Assembly: GCA_964019135.1 (NCBI GenBank)
Contig: OZ025258.1
Location: 12,183,771-12,247,770 of the forward strand
DNA length: 64,000 bases
Direction: 5' to 3'
Source: Arenicola marina
Taxonomy: Eukaryota; Annelida; Polychaeta; Arenicolidae
This document shows, one piece after another, positions 10,590 to 21,764 of this stretch. The notes beneath the pieces were generated by a model. It had not been told where the DNA came from. It ran no database searches and saw only the letters and a list, made by a program, of their open reading frames with translations. Positions within the stretch are counted from its first letter, which is position 1; every line of letters begins with the position of its first letter. The position numbers were made by a program, and so were the translations under genes.

Positions 10590-13500
10590 ATGTTCGGACA
10601 GGTTGGAATCCTTGTGCTTTGCGCCATTTTACCCCTTTTTAAAGGGGAGGTGGTTAAAGGCGTAGTGCCTTTGAATTCCGGAACGTTTGATAAGGTAAGA
10701 GATCACATCTGGGTAGAAAGTTATAGCTTCATGTGTTTGTAATCGCTTCATGACCAGAAACGTCAACACCACCAGTTGGGCAGTTCTGTTACCGTAAATT
10801 CACGCATGTAAGACGATAGGATGAAACTATATTAGTACATAGCCTGAAAGTTCAGACGTTACACAGTCTTAACACTTGTTCTTGTGACAAACTGTAACGT
10901 CTGAACATTCAGGCTAATTAGTACATAGACATCATACGCACAATCACAGCGACAGTAAGTCAGTGCCAGTGGAGGGATGGGTGCACTGGTGCATATATAC
11001 GGACCATGTATACAACCACAGGAACCCCAGGTTCGTGACTCAACTATTTTATGAAAAAACATTGGATGGATTTGTACTGTTGGATTTGTTTTGGTCTGGC
11101 TGTTTAGTTCCTTCTCTCTCTTTTGGACTTTCATGTCAACCTCCCCTCCCTTCCACCCCCTCTTGCGCTTCAGGGACCTGTAAGTGTAATTGAATGCATA
11201 TTGCATACATGACATGTGATTTGTTGTTGCAACACTCTCCCTCCCCCACCCCTCCCCCCTGTTCCTACCTCTATTGAGTTACTTATATGCACAAAACTGA
11301 TAATCATAGATACCTCTTATTTTAATATAGTTGCATCTTTAGGGCCCCTGAAGGGGGTAGCCATTTTGCATATAAATTTTAAGTAGAAGTCCATGTTGAT
11401 TGTCGCTAAATGTAAAGCTGTATTGATACTGTCCTTAAATCATTTCCTTGTCTCCTCCATATTTGTATATACCGTAAACTGCCTATTTGAAGCCGCAGCT
11501 TACATTAGGAAGTTGGAGGTTCAACTTTCTGGGTTTGAGTCGCAAGTCAGGGTACAGCTTTAACTAGGGCCTTTTGTCGATTTCAAGTGAGCGTGGCGAG
11601 ACAAGCGGGGGGGGCAATACGAAACTTGATACTGGGTAGGTATGACAGTGATTCATAAACATGCAGTAAGAGCCAGGAGAGCAAGCCAATGGGGTGACAC
11701 TTGATAAGAGCTGCGATCAGAGAGGGAGAGGTGAATGTTGTTAGTAGTTGTGACTGCTTGTATAAGCAATTAATTAAGCAGGGATTTCAAGGGGGGGGGG
11801 GGGTCGAGAGGCCAAAGTCCGGGTGCGGCTTATAATATGTAGTTTTCTGGAAATGGTTCTGGGTGCCTGCCAACCCGGTTTTAAGGCCAAAGTTGGGGTG
11901 CAGCTTCTAATATTTATGCGGCCTCAAATAGGCAGTTTACGGTACATTTTAAACTATTGAAGCTAACTGCATAATTCGCTGTTTAAACTTGGAATACCAA
12001 AATTCTTTCCATCAGCTAAATAAATATTGTACTGTATATTATATAACAGTTTCTCTGCTTGGTGAAGTTTTATCCGTATATAAATATTTCAACTTATTTA
12101 AATTATTGTGATGAAGTTTTATCTATATATAAGTATTTCAACTTATTTAAATTATTGAAAAAGCAAGTCCTGCATTATATCAGATAATGATAATGTTAAT
12201 ATTTTAAATAATAAGTAATCACACGTATAAATCATTTGAAAATTGATACAAAATATAATTGATCTATAATTATATTATAAAATCTATCTGTCTTATTTAA
12301 TATTGACTTGATAACATTTATTTATTATGATATTGTGGCTTCTCTAGCTCATCCCCAGATTTAAGGCAACACTGGTGAAATTTGACGAGATGTATCCATA
12401 TGGTGACAAACATGATGAATTCAAGAAGGTAGCTGAAGCAGCTATTGGCCAGCCAGACTTGCTTATTGGTGAAGTTAATGTTGCTGGTGAGTACTGCATT
12501 TTGCATTAATTTTCATATACAAATCATTAATAATAAAGGTATATATTAATAATGCTTTCTCAAATATATTTTATACCTTAAATGTAATTGAGGTCTAATT
12601 TCATATATGAACTTTTGTATTGTGTATTTATTGTATTAGATTTCTGATAAATAGGGTCTAATTATAGTAATATAACATAGTCATACATTATATCACAAAT
12701 GTTCATGTATTACATGTAATTACTTTCAGCATGAAAACTAATTGATATATTTCCTCATGATCATGACTGGTTTTTTTCAGATTATGGGGAAAAAGATAAT
12801 TCAGATCTAAGTGATAGATTTGGATTGAGTAAAGACGATTTTCCAGCAATAAAGATATTTGTTGAGGGCAAGGAGAACCCTGTAGCTTTCAAAGGAGATC
12901 TTAAAAATGCAGATGAGATTAAACAATTTATCATGAAAGAATCAGGTATATGAAGTGAAAAGTTACAACTGGTTGAAAGTATATTTTTCTGTGTAAAACC
13001 ATGATATTTCAGTGTATCAGTGCAACTCTGGTAGTCCTTCCTTTTTTATGTATCATATTTTAAAATTTGTTTATTCGCTTTGATGGAGGATGATAAGAAT
13101 GTAAACACCAAGATGACACTATCAGAGTTGTTCTGTCATTGACATAATGGTTGTTTTGCACAGAATGACACGGGTTGGCTGAATATTGGTTCCTGCTTCT
13201 GCCTTAATTAGGGTAATGAATTGCTTATTATTTCCATTCTATGTAGCTTTTTAGGGTGATGTTTAACCTTTATCATTCCCCAACCATTAAGCTTTTTTTT
13301 CCTATTGCACTGATATAGATTATGGCAAGAAGGATAACATGGACTTGCAGAATCGGTTTGGTGTAAAAATTGCGGACTATCCAGTGTATAAGCTGTTCTT
13401 ACAAGGAAAATCATTGCAAGAACCAATAGACTACACAGGCGACAAAAGCCATGAAGACCTCAAGTTATTTGTGGTCAACGAAGGAGGTACTGTAGCTACA

Positions 13501-16500
13501 GAGTTTTGAATTTGTAAAAATAATAAGACACGGGTTGTTTTCCGATTTTACGCCAAATCAAGATTCTGCTAGGTTCAATCCAGTTCGTGCTTGTATTAGA
13601 TGGTGGTGGTTTAGTTGCTTTATGTTTCTTTTCAGTTTTATTTATTATTTATTACTGATTCAGCTTACAATTCCAGTATGTTGCGCACCGTGTATGGCCT
13701 ACACTCCGTTCATCTTCTATTATTAGATAATGTGTGTAACTATAACAGCTTTGGGTGCATGAATTGCCATTAACTTTAGATGCAAATGACAATTGACTAA
13801 TCATCAGTTCCCGCGCCATTTTGATCAAAGTGATCCCTACCCGAAATCGGTGAACCGTATTCGTAAATGCTTCCGTATCTGCTGATCACCCGCCCTACTC
13901 CCATCCCCCGTCTTGAGGTCGAGATACAAGTCAAATCGAGTTTCTGGTGCTGGCTTCATAGGCTAGAAGTCGAGGTGACAGCGGTGGCACCATGCAGCAA
14001 GGTAGCCAGGCACCGAGAAGCCCCATGATAACGCTACGAGTGTGTGTGTGTCTTTGCGCCCGATAACGCTCGAACACTTATAGCTATCGTTGTCAATCTT
14101 CGTCAGATTCCGAAGGACAAAGGTCAAGTTTGACAAGGGACAAAATCGGGGAAAGGTCGACGTTACGATGACGTCATACGTCTAAAACATATTTCCCGGT
14201 TAATACTAGAGCTAGAAGGCGATGGCATCAGCATGTGAAGCTGCGAAAAACTTCTTTAATAATCGGCCCAGAAGATCCCGGTTTGAATTATCCCGGTTTG
14301 GCTTTAAATACGCAGCGAAAGACCCCTGGGCAAGTGTTGTCATTGCTGTCGGGACGGGCGGAGGGCTTGCTCTGTGGGAATGCTCAATTTCCGTCATCAT
14401 CCTTCATCCTGTGGGTGCCGGTTCTCGTGTTAAATTCACGAAACGTTCTCATTCCGTTAATAATCCACCCAGAAGGTTCCGGTTTGGCTTGAAATACGCA
14501 GCATGACGACCCCCGTGTATTATTTGGTCAGCCATGCGTCATAAGACGTCTATTTACGTCAGAAGCTCTCCGCCGCCAGGGTGATTTGCCTTGTATAATT
14601 GTTCACTTAACTTAAGTTATTGAGTGCCTCAATAGGTCCTGGGTTCGAATCCCGGTTTAGGCACCTCATCTGGGGCTTGTATCATCCGTGTTCATCCTTC
14701 ATCGACCCGGGAGGTTCCTTGGCCCAGTTTGGCCCTTATGAGCATAAAAGCGGCATAAAACAAGCAATTCATTTTATTTCATGACACACTGAGAATCGAT
14801 CCCTCCACCCGAACTGGTCGTGGCCTGTGTCCACACCGTTCTGTGTCCACACCGTTCTGTGTCCACACCGTTCTGTGACCACACCGTTCTGTGTCCACAC
14901 CGTTCTGTGTCCACACCGTTCTGTGTCCACACCGATGATTCGGGACGTGCTAAACATCAACACATGAGGTTTATTCGCTGTTTACCAAATGATGAAGTGC
15001 AGTATTAGTTCATCAGCCATGCGTCATCAGACGTCCATTTGAGCCATAAGCTCTCAGCCGCCATGATGATATGCCTTGTTAAGTAATTCGGTTGGGGGTG
15101 GGGGTGGACCCTTCGTGGTAGTGACGTAGCGTGTTCGGCAGCAAACAAACCCTATCATTTTCATTGGCCTAGGACACGATCATCACTTGATGTGTGTCGT
15201 CTGTCCAAAGGGATCGTTGCGTCTAGAGGGTGTGTTTTTCCTTAACGACAATAAGGGGAATGCTACAATGATCTGCCAAAGTGGGAGATTTGCTTGATTT
15301 GTTAAAAACATGCGCCTTGGGGCCCCGAGTTGGGTATATATGCATATACCGGTAATGTTGTGACGGCAGTACATTTGATAGACGTCAGTTAGTGCTGTTT
15401 GCTGCAGGAACCCGCACTGAATGTGATACTTTCACGGTATTGTCCACAGGACGATTGATGTCTACAGCCGTTCCAAGATGCCCCCTCCACATACTCTCTT
15501 CTGAGGCTCTTCCCCACAAACTGATTGCACTAAATAGTCTAAGTTAATACGACTCAGGCGTATTTCAGAACACAGTGGTGGCGACGGTCGACAGATCGCA
15601 GACAGGTTTGGCATAGAGAAGGAGCACCTGCCCAGCATTAAGCTCTTTCTTCCTGGTCAGCATTGGCCTATCGATTACAGGGGCGGTCTGAAGGGGGATG
15701 AGTTGAAGAAGTTCATTGCCATGGAGGCTGGTAGGCTAGCTGTCTAGGGAGCGATTTGCTCATTTGTGCTGTTGTTGTTTTCTTGACGTGATGAGGTGTA
15801 TGTCTTCTCATGATATATGTTCCGTAGCTGCTCACTTGGATCTGTGACTTTCTGTGTCTGACCCCCTGGCATCAAGGCTGGGGGCATGGCGTGTGCAGAG
15901 GTAGGTCGTCTGCTACGGTATCGACCCCTCGATGGGCTGCTGTATATGACCCTCTGGCACTAATGCTGGGGGTATGGCGTGTGCAGAGGTTTGTAGTCTC
16001 TTAGGGTCTCCCGTCTGTGTGCTTCTGTATCTGACGCCCCGGCAGTATAACGTTGGGGGCTGCTATGCATATGGCCTTCACAGACGTAGGGGGGAGAATA
16101 TATTTTCACACTGCCTTCGGGTCAGAATTGAAAAAGAATTCAGAATCGACAACAACAGACGTAGGTAAATTTGCAAGGGCCTCTTGCTTGGAGTCGAACT
16201 GATTTTCCTTCGGCATTGCTGTATGTTTCATCCAACCCCATTTTATTGTCTCCGAGAGGTTTGATGTCTCAGTTTAGCCAGAAACATCAACATTTCACCT
16301 GAATATGTCCTTGTCATTGGCTGCCCCAGTCGAGCGGTATTTGCCAATGCTAAATCCCTAGATGCGGAAGGCCTTATGTACCGTGTGCGTCGTTTTCTAA
16401 AGGTATATGCGTGCTACGTACATGTATCCATATTACAGTATATTACGTGCATTTAGTATTTTCGGCAATTAACTACGGTAGTGCTATTTATGTTGTCATT

Positions 16501-17265
16501 TTACTTAAGTTCTTGACTGATTTCCGGGACTGATAATGTCTAACTCAAGCTTCTTGCATGTTGGTTCATATACAGAACTTTTATGTACTATTATATGGCA
16601 AGTAACTTGATGTACACGTTTCCAGTTATGCAGCTGTGATGTTATTTAACATATCATTTTATATGGTAATCAAAATGTTTGAAATCTGATAATCAATGTC
16701 ATTTTACTATTAAGATTATCTTAAATATTTTAAACATCAATATTATATTATAAAGATTCAGTGGCGTGTACGTAATTATTAATATTTATAAGTTTAATGT
16801 AACTACATTTCATCAACTTGGTAAGTACATTTAATGTAATTATATTTCATCAACTTGGTAAGTACATTTAATGTCATTATATTTCATCAACTTGGTAAAT
16901 GCATTGTTTTGGCGCTACTTCTTCACCATGCAGGGTTGTGGTTGGGATTGCCGGCGTGTATAGAGGAATTCGACGTTCTGGTCCAGCGATTCTTCAAGGC
17001 TTCCGGCGACGACCGGAAGGCTGTGATAGCGGAAGCGGAAACAGCGGCCGCGGCCATCACGGACGAGACGGAGCAGGAACGCGCCACTATATACATCAAA
17101 ACGATGCAGAAGGTGCTGGAGAAGGGCGACGACTTCGTCGAGACGGAACTCACCCGTGTCGATAAATTGAGTGAGGGAAAACTGAGCGAGAAGAAGAAAA
17201 ATCAACTCAAAGATAGAGCCAGCATTTTGACTTCCATGAGGTTGCGCCTGAGAGATGAACTGTAG
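10590..17265 (+). CDS. ERP29: ERp29-like endoplasmic reticulum chaperone with three alternative exons
   Basis: ERp29 is an ER-lumen, redox-inactive PDI-family chaperone (Windbeutel in flies). Common exons: 10590-10694 (signal peptide MFGQVGILVLCAILPLFKG then mature start), 12348-12486 (first half of the thioredoxin-like domain, VKFDEMYPYGDKHDEFKK) and 16934-17265 (all-helical D domain, ending RLRDEL, an ER-retention tetrapeptide of the KDEL type). Between them lie three homologous phase 1-1 exons, A 12781-12945, B 13319-13486 and C 15569-15730, each able to complete the domain. One-exon isoforms would be 246 (A), 247 (B) or 245 (C) residues, close to the usual 250-260. There is no CxxC, as in vertebrate ERp29; the conserved Cys of the D-domain entry is present (LPACIEEFD). 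All junctions are GT-AG and in phase. The gene is head-to-head with TBCCD1 and converges with calpain. Confidence 0.92.
10849..10917. mobile_element. Hairpin (foldback) element with TAGCCTGAA ends, short copy
   Basis: tagcctgaaagttcagacgt facing acgtctgaacattcaggcta, a stem of about 25-28 bp with a short loop, in ERp29 intron 1. Confidence 0.75.
11470..11944. mobile_element. Inverted-repeat element in ERp29 intron 1
   Basis: 475 bp with terminal inverted repeats taccgtaaactgcctatttg and caaatAGGCAGTTTACGGTA-type, extending into gccgca/tgcggc. The interior has related accaaagt/gggtgcggctt segments. No coding capacity. Confidence 0.85.
12058..12166 (+). repeat. About 55-bp tandem duplication
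   Basis: gtgaagttttatc, then atttcaacttatttaaatta, occurs twice in ERp29 intron 1. Confidence 0.85.
12781..12945 (+). CDS. ERP29: ERp29 alternative exon A (second half of thioredoxin-like domain)
   Basis: 165 nt, phase 1 to 1, with a strong acceptor (tttttttcag) and donor (cag|gtatat). It begins DYGEKDNSDLSDRFGL and continues through FPAIKIFVEGK, the strand-helix half of the ERp29 thioredoxin-like fold. The DYG(E/D)K start matches the family consensus that abuts the substrate-binding surface. Homologous to exons B and C over its full length. Confidence 0.88.
13319..13486 (+). CDS. ERP29: ERp29 alternative exon B
   Basis: 168 nt, phase 1 to 1, acceptor tgatatag, donor gag|gtactg. It reads DYGKKDNMDLQNRFGV, then YPVYKLFLQGKSLQEPIDY. 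The NM-L core and the YPV segment look closest to the vertebrate consensus I remember. It lies 373 bp after exon A. Including both A and B would keep the frame but duplicate half a domain, so mutually exclusive use is the likely arrangement; that is inference. Confidence 0.88.
14505..14615 (+). repeat. Direct repeat, left copy (partner 14995-15105)
   Basis: Shares tcagccatgcgtcat-agacgtc, a cat/aagctctc-gccgcca segment and atatgccttgt with a second copy about 490 bp downstream, both in the ERp29 intron between exons B and C. Could be short long-terminal-repeat-like ends or a simple duplication. Confidence 0.6.
14625..14722 (+). mobile_element. Possible tRNA-derived fragment (box B only)
   Basis: cctgggttcgaatcccggtt forms a good T-arm, followed by an acceptor-like taggcacc, but no box A or anticodon arm precedes it. 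In the ERp29 intron between exons B and C. Confidence 0.4.
14827..14938 (+). repeat. 16-bp tandem repeat (7 units)
   Basis: Unit tgtccacaccgttctg repeated seven times, nearly perfect (one t-to-a change), in the ERp29 intron between alternative exons B and C. Confidence 0.95.
15569..15730 (+). CDS. ERP29: ERp29 alternative exon C (diverged)
   Basis: 162 nt, phase 1 to 1, acceptor gtatttcag, donor ctg|gtaggc. It retains IADRFGIEKEHLPSIKLFLP and the DELKKFIAMEA helix but has lost the DYG(E/K)KDN start, replaced by EHSGGDGRQ. It is open throughout, with intact splice sites, so it looks functional rather than a decayed copy. The changed entry could alter client binding. It sits 2.1 kb after exon B, behind a repeat-rich stretch. 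Confidence 0.8.
16795..16905 (+). repeat. 46-bp tandem repeat before the last ERp29 exon
   Basis: Three units of a ttcatcaacttggtaagtac-containing sequence. Two carry a consensus donor-like ttg|gtaagt. Located just upstream of the acceptor at 16933. Confidence 0.85.
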
Positions 17266-17864
17266 TAGTTGTAGTACAAGGTCGGAGTCATTTGTCATAT
17301 AATATATCGACGTGTTTGTTACTGTTTAAATGAATATGAAGGAGGATTGTTTGCGCTGTTGTTTGTATACAAGTACCCGTCACGATGCCGTGTTTAGTTC
17401 CGCAGAGAGAAAGAATTGTTAAGCTGAGAATGATTATGTTGTTGGGTTTGTGGAGTATAAAGTACGTAAATTATGAGGTTTTGTTTCCAAGCGTTGTATA
17501 ATTTCTTGCTGGGTTGCGACCAATGTTCATAGCATAAGATTTGGATTAGTGGCATTTGTTATTTTTCTCCTAGTAACTTTCTGTTCTCTGTAGTTACGAA
17601 CCTCTAACGCTATGATCATGAAGTACTTTACTCGAACATGTGCTTTGGTTGAAGAATTAAGTTGCATCATCAGAGTCCTATTCGGGCAAAAAGTCTCGGT
17701 TCTTATTGCTCAGTAGAGAGACCCGAGATATTAGATGTCTTAGCTGTCGGCTTGACGCATGGGGATATATTTTTTGCGCATATTGGCTGCTTCCAAACCG
17801 CATTTTGTTCTCGCTCATTCCATCACGCGTGTATTCTCTCATCAGACCGATTTCCTACATTTGT

Positions 17865-17870
17865 AATAAA
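17865..17870 (+). terminator. ERp29 polyadenylation signal
   Basis: AATAAA about 600 bp after the ERp29 stop codon, followed by a second AATAAA overlapping 17873-17878 and others near 17917 and 17985. The 3' UTR therefore probably ends between about 17890 and 18010. Confidence 0.6.
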
Positions 17871-18297
17871 AAAATAAAGATGTCTATTTCCTGGAAGAAA
17901 AAATATATTTCATGCAATAAACAATTATTTATATATACATTTCTCGTTACCTGGGGTTAATGTGGATATATTCTGAAAGTCGTAATAAAAAGACTATTCC
18001 TGAAGTTTGTGTTTTTGGCGTCTGCTTCTTCGGGTGCACAAGGAAAATATTGCGCTTATAAAGTATCCACCCCGACCATGGCGTTTTGCACGAGTTTTAT
18101 CTACATTTTAAACCGGATTCAAAAGCAATCCATTTCTTCTGTTCGTGTCCAAGAACGATTGTAGAAAAATTGTAAGCGTTATTAACACCCAAGCTGTATA
18201 CTGTAGCATTGTTTGGCTCGAACCCGAGAGAACGACCGATCCTTGTAAACTATAATGTCATCGCTTCTCTTCAAATTCAAGACTCCGTAATATCTGT

Positions 18298-18634
18298 GGG
18301 CGCATTTCTTTGGTAATCCGGGTGTATCCCTGCGGTGGACCGAATACGCACATTACGCATCGGTCCACCGCCCGACACTTCTTTCACCCAGGCATGGGTG
18401 CGCGCGAATCCGTTCGGTATGCCGATGTGCCCCGTTCAAAACAGCACGGGACATTTGTGAGAAGATGGCGGCTGATTGAAAGGTGAAAAGAGTAGGTTGG
18501 TTCCGGTGCACCGGATGTGAACGGTGTGTGTATTTCATTGGAATAGGCATATCCCTGTCGGCACACCCGGAAGTTCCCTGTCACGTGTTGCGGTCCCGGG
18601 CGGGATACCGAACCTGGCCCAAAGAAATGCGCCC
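18298..18634 (-). mobile_element. Small DNA transposon (family A), copy 1
   Basis: 337 bp bounded by inverted termini gggcgcatttctttgg and ccaaagaaatgcgccc. No coding capacity. Its whole length matches, in the opposite orientation, the copy at 49420-49761. The target duplication is not clear. Confidence 0.88.
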
Positions 18635-19088
18635 TGTATGTCCGCGGTTTCGTTTTCATGCGTAGTGGTTTTAGCCGGTGGGCCACCGGAGTATCCTAAA
18701 ACCGCAAGTGCGCAAGTCGAGCTGCTAGTCTCCCGCAGCCTGAAACTGCACACCGCATGAATACGCTATGGCAGTTCTACGGTAGTCTAGGTCTGGCGGT
18801 TTAAAGGGATGTACGTATATTTATCTTCATGCTTGAATTATATAAAAATATGTAAGCTGTAAAACACGGGGCCTGGCACAAATCTCTGTTGCTTGTGCTG
18901 CGTTTTTTTCGTTGTTTACTGATTTCCCGCTTCGACCGGAATTTCGGAATACATGTTCAGAAAGTAAACCATAAAGAAATCTAAAGCTCATTATTAGTCC
19001 AATGTCGTGGTAACAAACGGTAATGCATTTATCCTATGTCTCAGTGACGTTCTAACTGGTCCAGCACCGTGGTAAATGTCTAATATAT

Positions 19089-19348
19089 ATGGGGGGGGGG
19101 GGGGGGGGGGAGATAATTCTTCGTGAACTGGGAATGGGACAATAGCCGACCGTCGTGATCATGCAAGAATTTTCATCAATCGTGAACTGAAAATTTTAAT
19201 ATTAAATAACCGTGAATTGGGGAATGGCCAGTCTTTTTCATGTATCTGAGAGTTCTCCATGTAATTCATCGTGACCTGGGAATAAAAAAAATATTTTTCG
19301 CGATTTGGTAACAAACCCCTCCTTGCCCCCCCCCCCCCCCCCCCCCAC
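19089..19348 (+). mobile_element. Poly-G/poly-C bounded repeat (family C)
   Basis: Bounded by a G-run and a C-run, with repeated cgtgaactgggaat and attttaatattaaat motifs inside. Related copies lie at 44413-44583 (inverted) and about 50130-50338. Confidence 0.7.
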
Positions 19349-20430
19349 CACCCCTCCCCAATATCGCCGTAAGCATTAACTCACTTATTCTACGCCTATT
19401 TAACGCTAATGCCTACGCGTCGAATACAACCGAAAACTGGAACTCTCAATAATTTGTCTAACAGCGCTGTATACAGTAATGCTCACTGGTCCAATACCCC
19501 TTATTGATTTATTCAGATATATTCAATGCTATTCCCCAAAAGTTCACTATATCAATCCTAAAATCCTCAATTAACAGCGATAAAGTGCATTACGGGGTAT
19601 TTTGTAATTCACTGCGCTCAAATGTAGAGTAAACACCGAAAAAATAATTTATTTTAATAAATAATTTATTATACGACATAGACATATATATGTACAATTG
19701 GTTAAGGAGTCCTTCTAGATTACGAAATAGATAGACATGGACATTGATATCTAACATCAAAATGACATCGCATGAAAAAGACTGGAAACCATATTATTTT
19801 AACGTTCCACGCCCTTAGTTACATTGACGTAGGGTGCGTGTCGTACGTTATGGGTCATCAATCATTTGAATATATTGGATTAACAAGAAACATTCACGAA
19901 ACGGAAAAGAATTATTTATGAATAACTGTCCAGACATTGAAATGACTGGACACGTTAAAACGTGCATTATTATGGAACTATAATAGCTGGTCATACCGCA
20001 TCCTTCCTAGAATGTAATTTCCAAAACAAATTTCTCATCAGTTACCGCCCGGTCTTCATGCAATCTTGAAAATATTAATTGTTGACGGGATATTTAATAT
20101 TTCACGTCAATAGAAAGGGAACAATTTTCTCCCCTACTCCTGTCAATTGGTAAAAATATAACATACCGGGAATACAAGTCATAACAATAAGGCCAGTAAA
20201 AATATATCACTTCCTCAAAAGTACTTGAGGTTTCTAAATGCTGTTTGAGCAGCTATATACGTATTAGGTCACCAGTAAACAAATGTCGTTGTAGTCGCAG
20301 TTGTATTGTTATCGCCTCTTCCATGTGAAAGCTACAGATCAACTTCGTCGCGGACAAATAAGGTACCGACTTGGGAACAAGCATTTTAAGATTATCAATG
20401 CCTTTGCCCAGTTCTTTATTTAACTAAATA

Positions 20431-20897
20431 CGTATGCTAGAAACCAAAACGTCATATAGTGACAAAAACGCCATACCTTGTTAGAATGAAATACACAGTT
20501 TTAAGTTTCACTTCAACCATCCCGGTTATCATCCACCAAACCCTGCCTAACGTTTCTGAATGGCCCCTTGGAGACAGAGAAGTGACTAATTGACAATTAT
20601 TGACCTCTTGGAGGCCGATATGCGCGAATACAGCGCAGAAAAATCTAACGTTCAAGTCTAAGAGTAGACGGTTCCAAGGGTTAAACCGGGGGGGGGGGTA
20701 CCCCATATATGCCATCATTTATGAAAGCACATATATCTGAAACTAAAGAGTTACTGCCTCATATATTCATAGCCCCTTCAACAGACAAGGACACGGCGAT
20801 CAAGGCACAGTGTGCAAATGTAAATGTGCTGCAAGATGGCGCAGGCCATGTGGTATGACGTTTTCGTCACTATGACGTTTTGGGTCCTAACATACGT
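20431..20897 (-). mobile_element. Small DNA transposon (family B), copy 1
   Basis: Long inverted termini based on gttaggacccaaaacgtca and tagtgacgaaaacgtc; here the left end is slightly mutated. The interior matches the other two copies (tggttgaagttaaact-type segment). It lies between the ERp29 and calpain 3' ends. Confidence 0.85.
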
Positions 20898-21656
20898 ACA
20901 CGGAACTGTGTCTGATTAAGAACTGTCATGGAAGTTTTAAAGGGGACTGCAACGTACGAGAAGTTACATTTACTAAAACAGATATAAATTGATGCACATA
21001 TAAATTGATGCACTTTATATATAAATATTTTAACTATAACCAACATTTTAGGGAAAAGTACACCAACGAATGATAATAATATAATAATCGATACATGTAA
21101 ACAGCAATTCGTATTCGATTCGTGCGATGGAATCTGTACACATTGTTACCGATATAACAGAAACATACCGATAAAACATAGCGAATCAATGGAATATGTT
21201 TTTCTTACGACTGTACCATCTAACACGACGAGCATATAAACTTAATTATGTACTGATCTGAATTGCAATACATACACTGATTTATATTTCACCATACAAG
21301 CATTGTTATATTACTTTTACAATTAGCAACCGATACGCACAAATTTAAATGTTAGATCATTTACTTGGTAATGAAATTTCGTGTACCAAGTTGGTACATG
21401 ACATTTCATAAATAAGGGAGTAAGGGTAATCAACCCCTTCACAATCATTCGTACAGGGTTTCACGATTAATTAATAATCTTAAGGCTATCAATAAATACA
21501 CCATATAGCTTACGCTATAAATTACAATTAATTAATATATCATATTATAATAATATTAATAATATTAAACACTAGCAAATTTAACTTTGCCTCGCGCTTA
21601 ATTTTCGCGCTTTTGTGGTATTTATGAATAAGTAATAAATAAAATTTATAAAATGA

Positions 21657-21662
21657 TTTATT
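21657..21662 (-). terminator. Calpain polyadenylation signal
   Basis: AATAAA on the minus strand, about 100 bp past the calpain stop codon, in an AT-rich stretch with several near-matches. Confidence 0.55.
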
Positions 21663-21764
21663 AAATATTTGTTTAATACAAAATATCGTTTAAATACTTA
21701 TAGAGCAAACTCCTTGCCACATATAACATAACATATGGTACTTGTGAGTGGTGGACCTCCGGCA

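Larger units (their letters stand above)
17871..21656. other. Intergenic, between convergent ERp29 and calpain 3' ends
   Basis: Holds one family A, one family C and one family B element; the rest is AT-rich and unassigned. No exon was found on either strand. Confidence 0.6.

Noticed and set aside
16855-17265. Intronless ORF starting at the ATG at 16855
   Set aside because: The part before 16934 is intronic tandem repeat; the coding part begins at the acceptor 16933/16934 in phase with the other ERp29 exons.
18353-18760. Overlapping ORFs on both strands near 18.5 kb, repeated near 49.5 kb
   Set aside because: They are parts of the family A element, with no shared open frame between the two copies that looks like a transposase.
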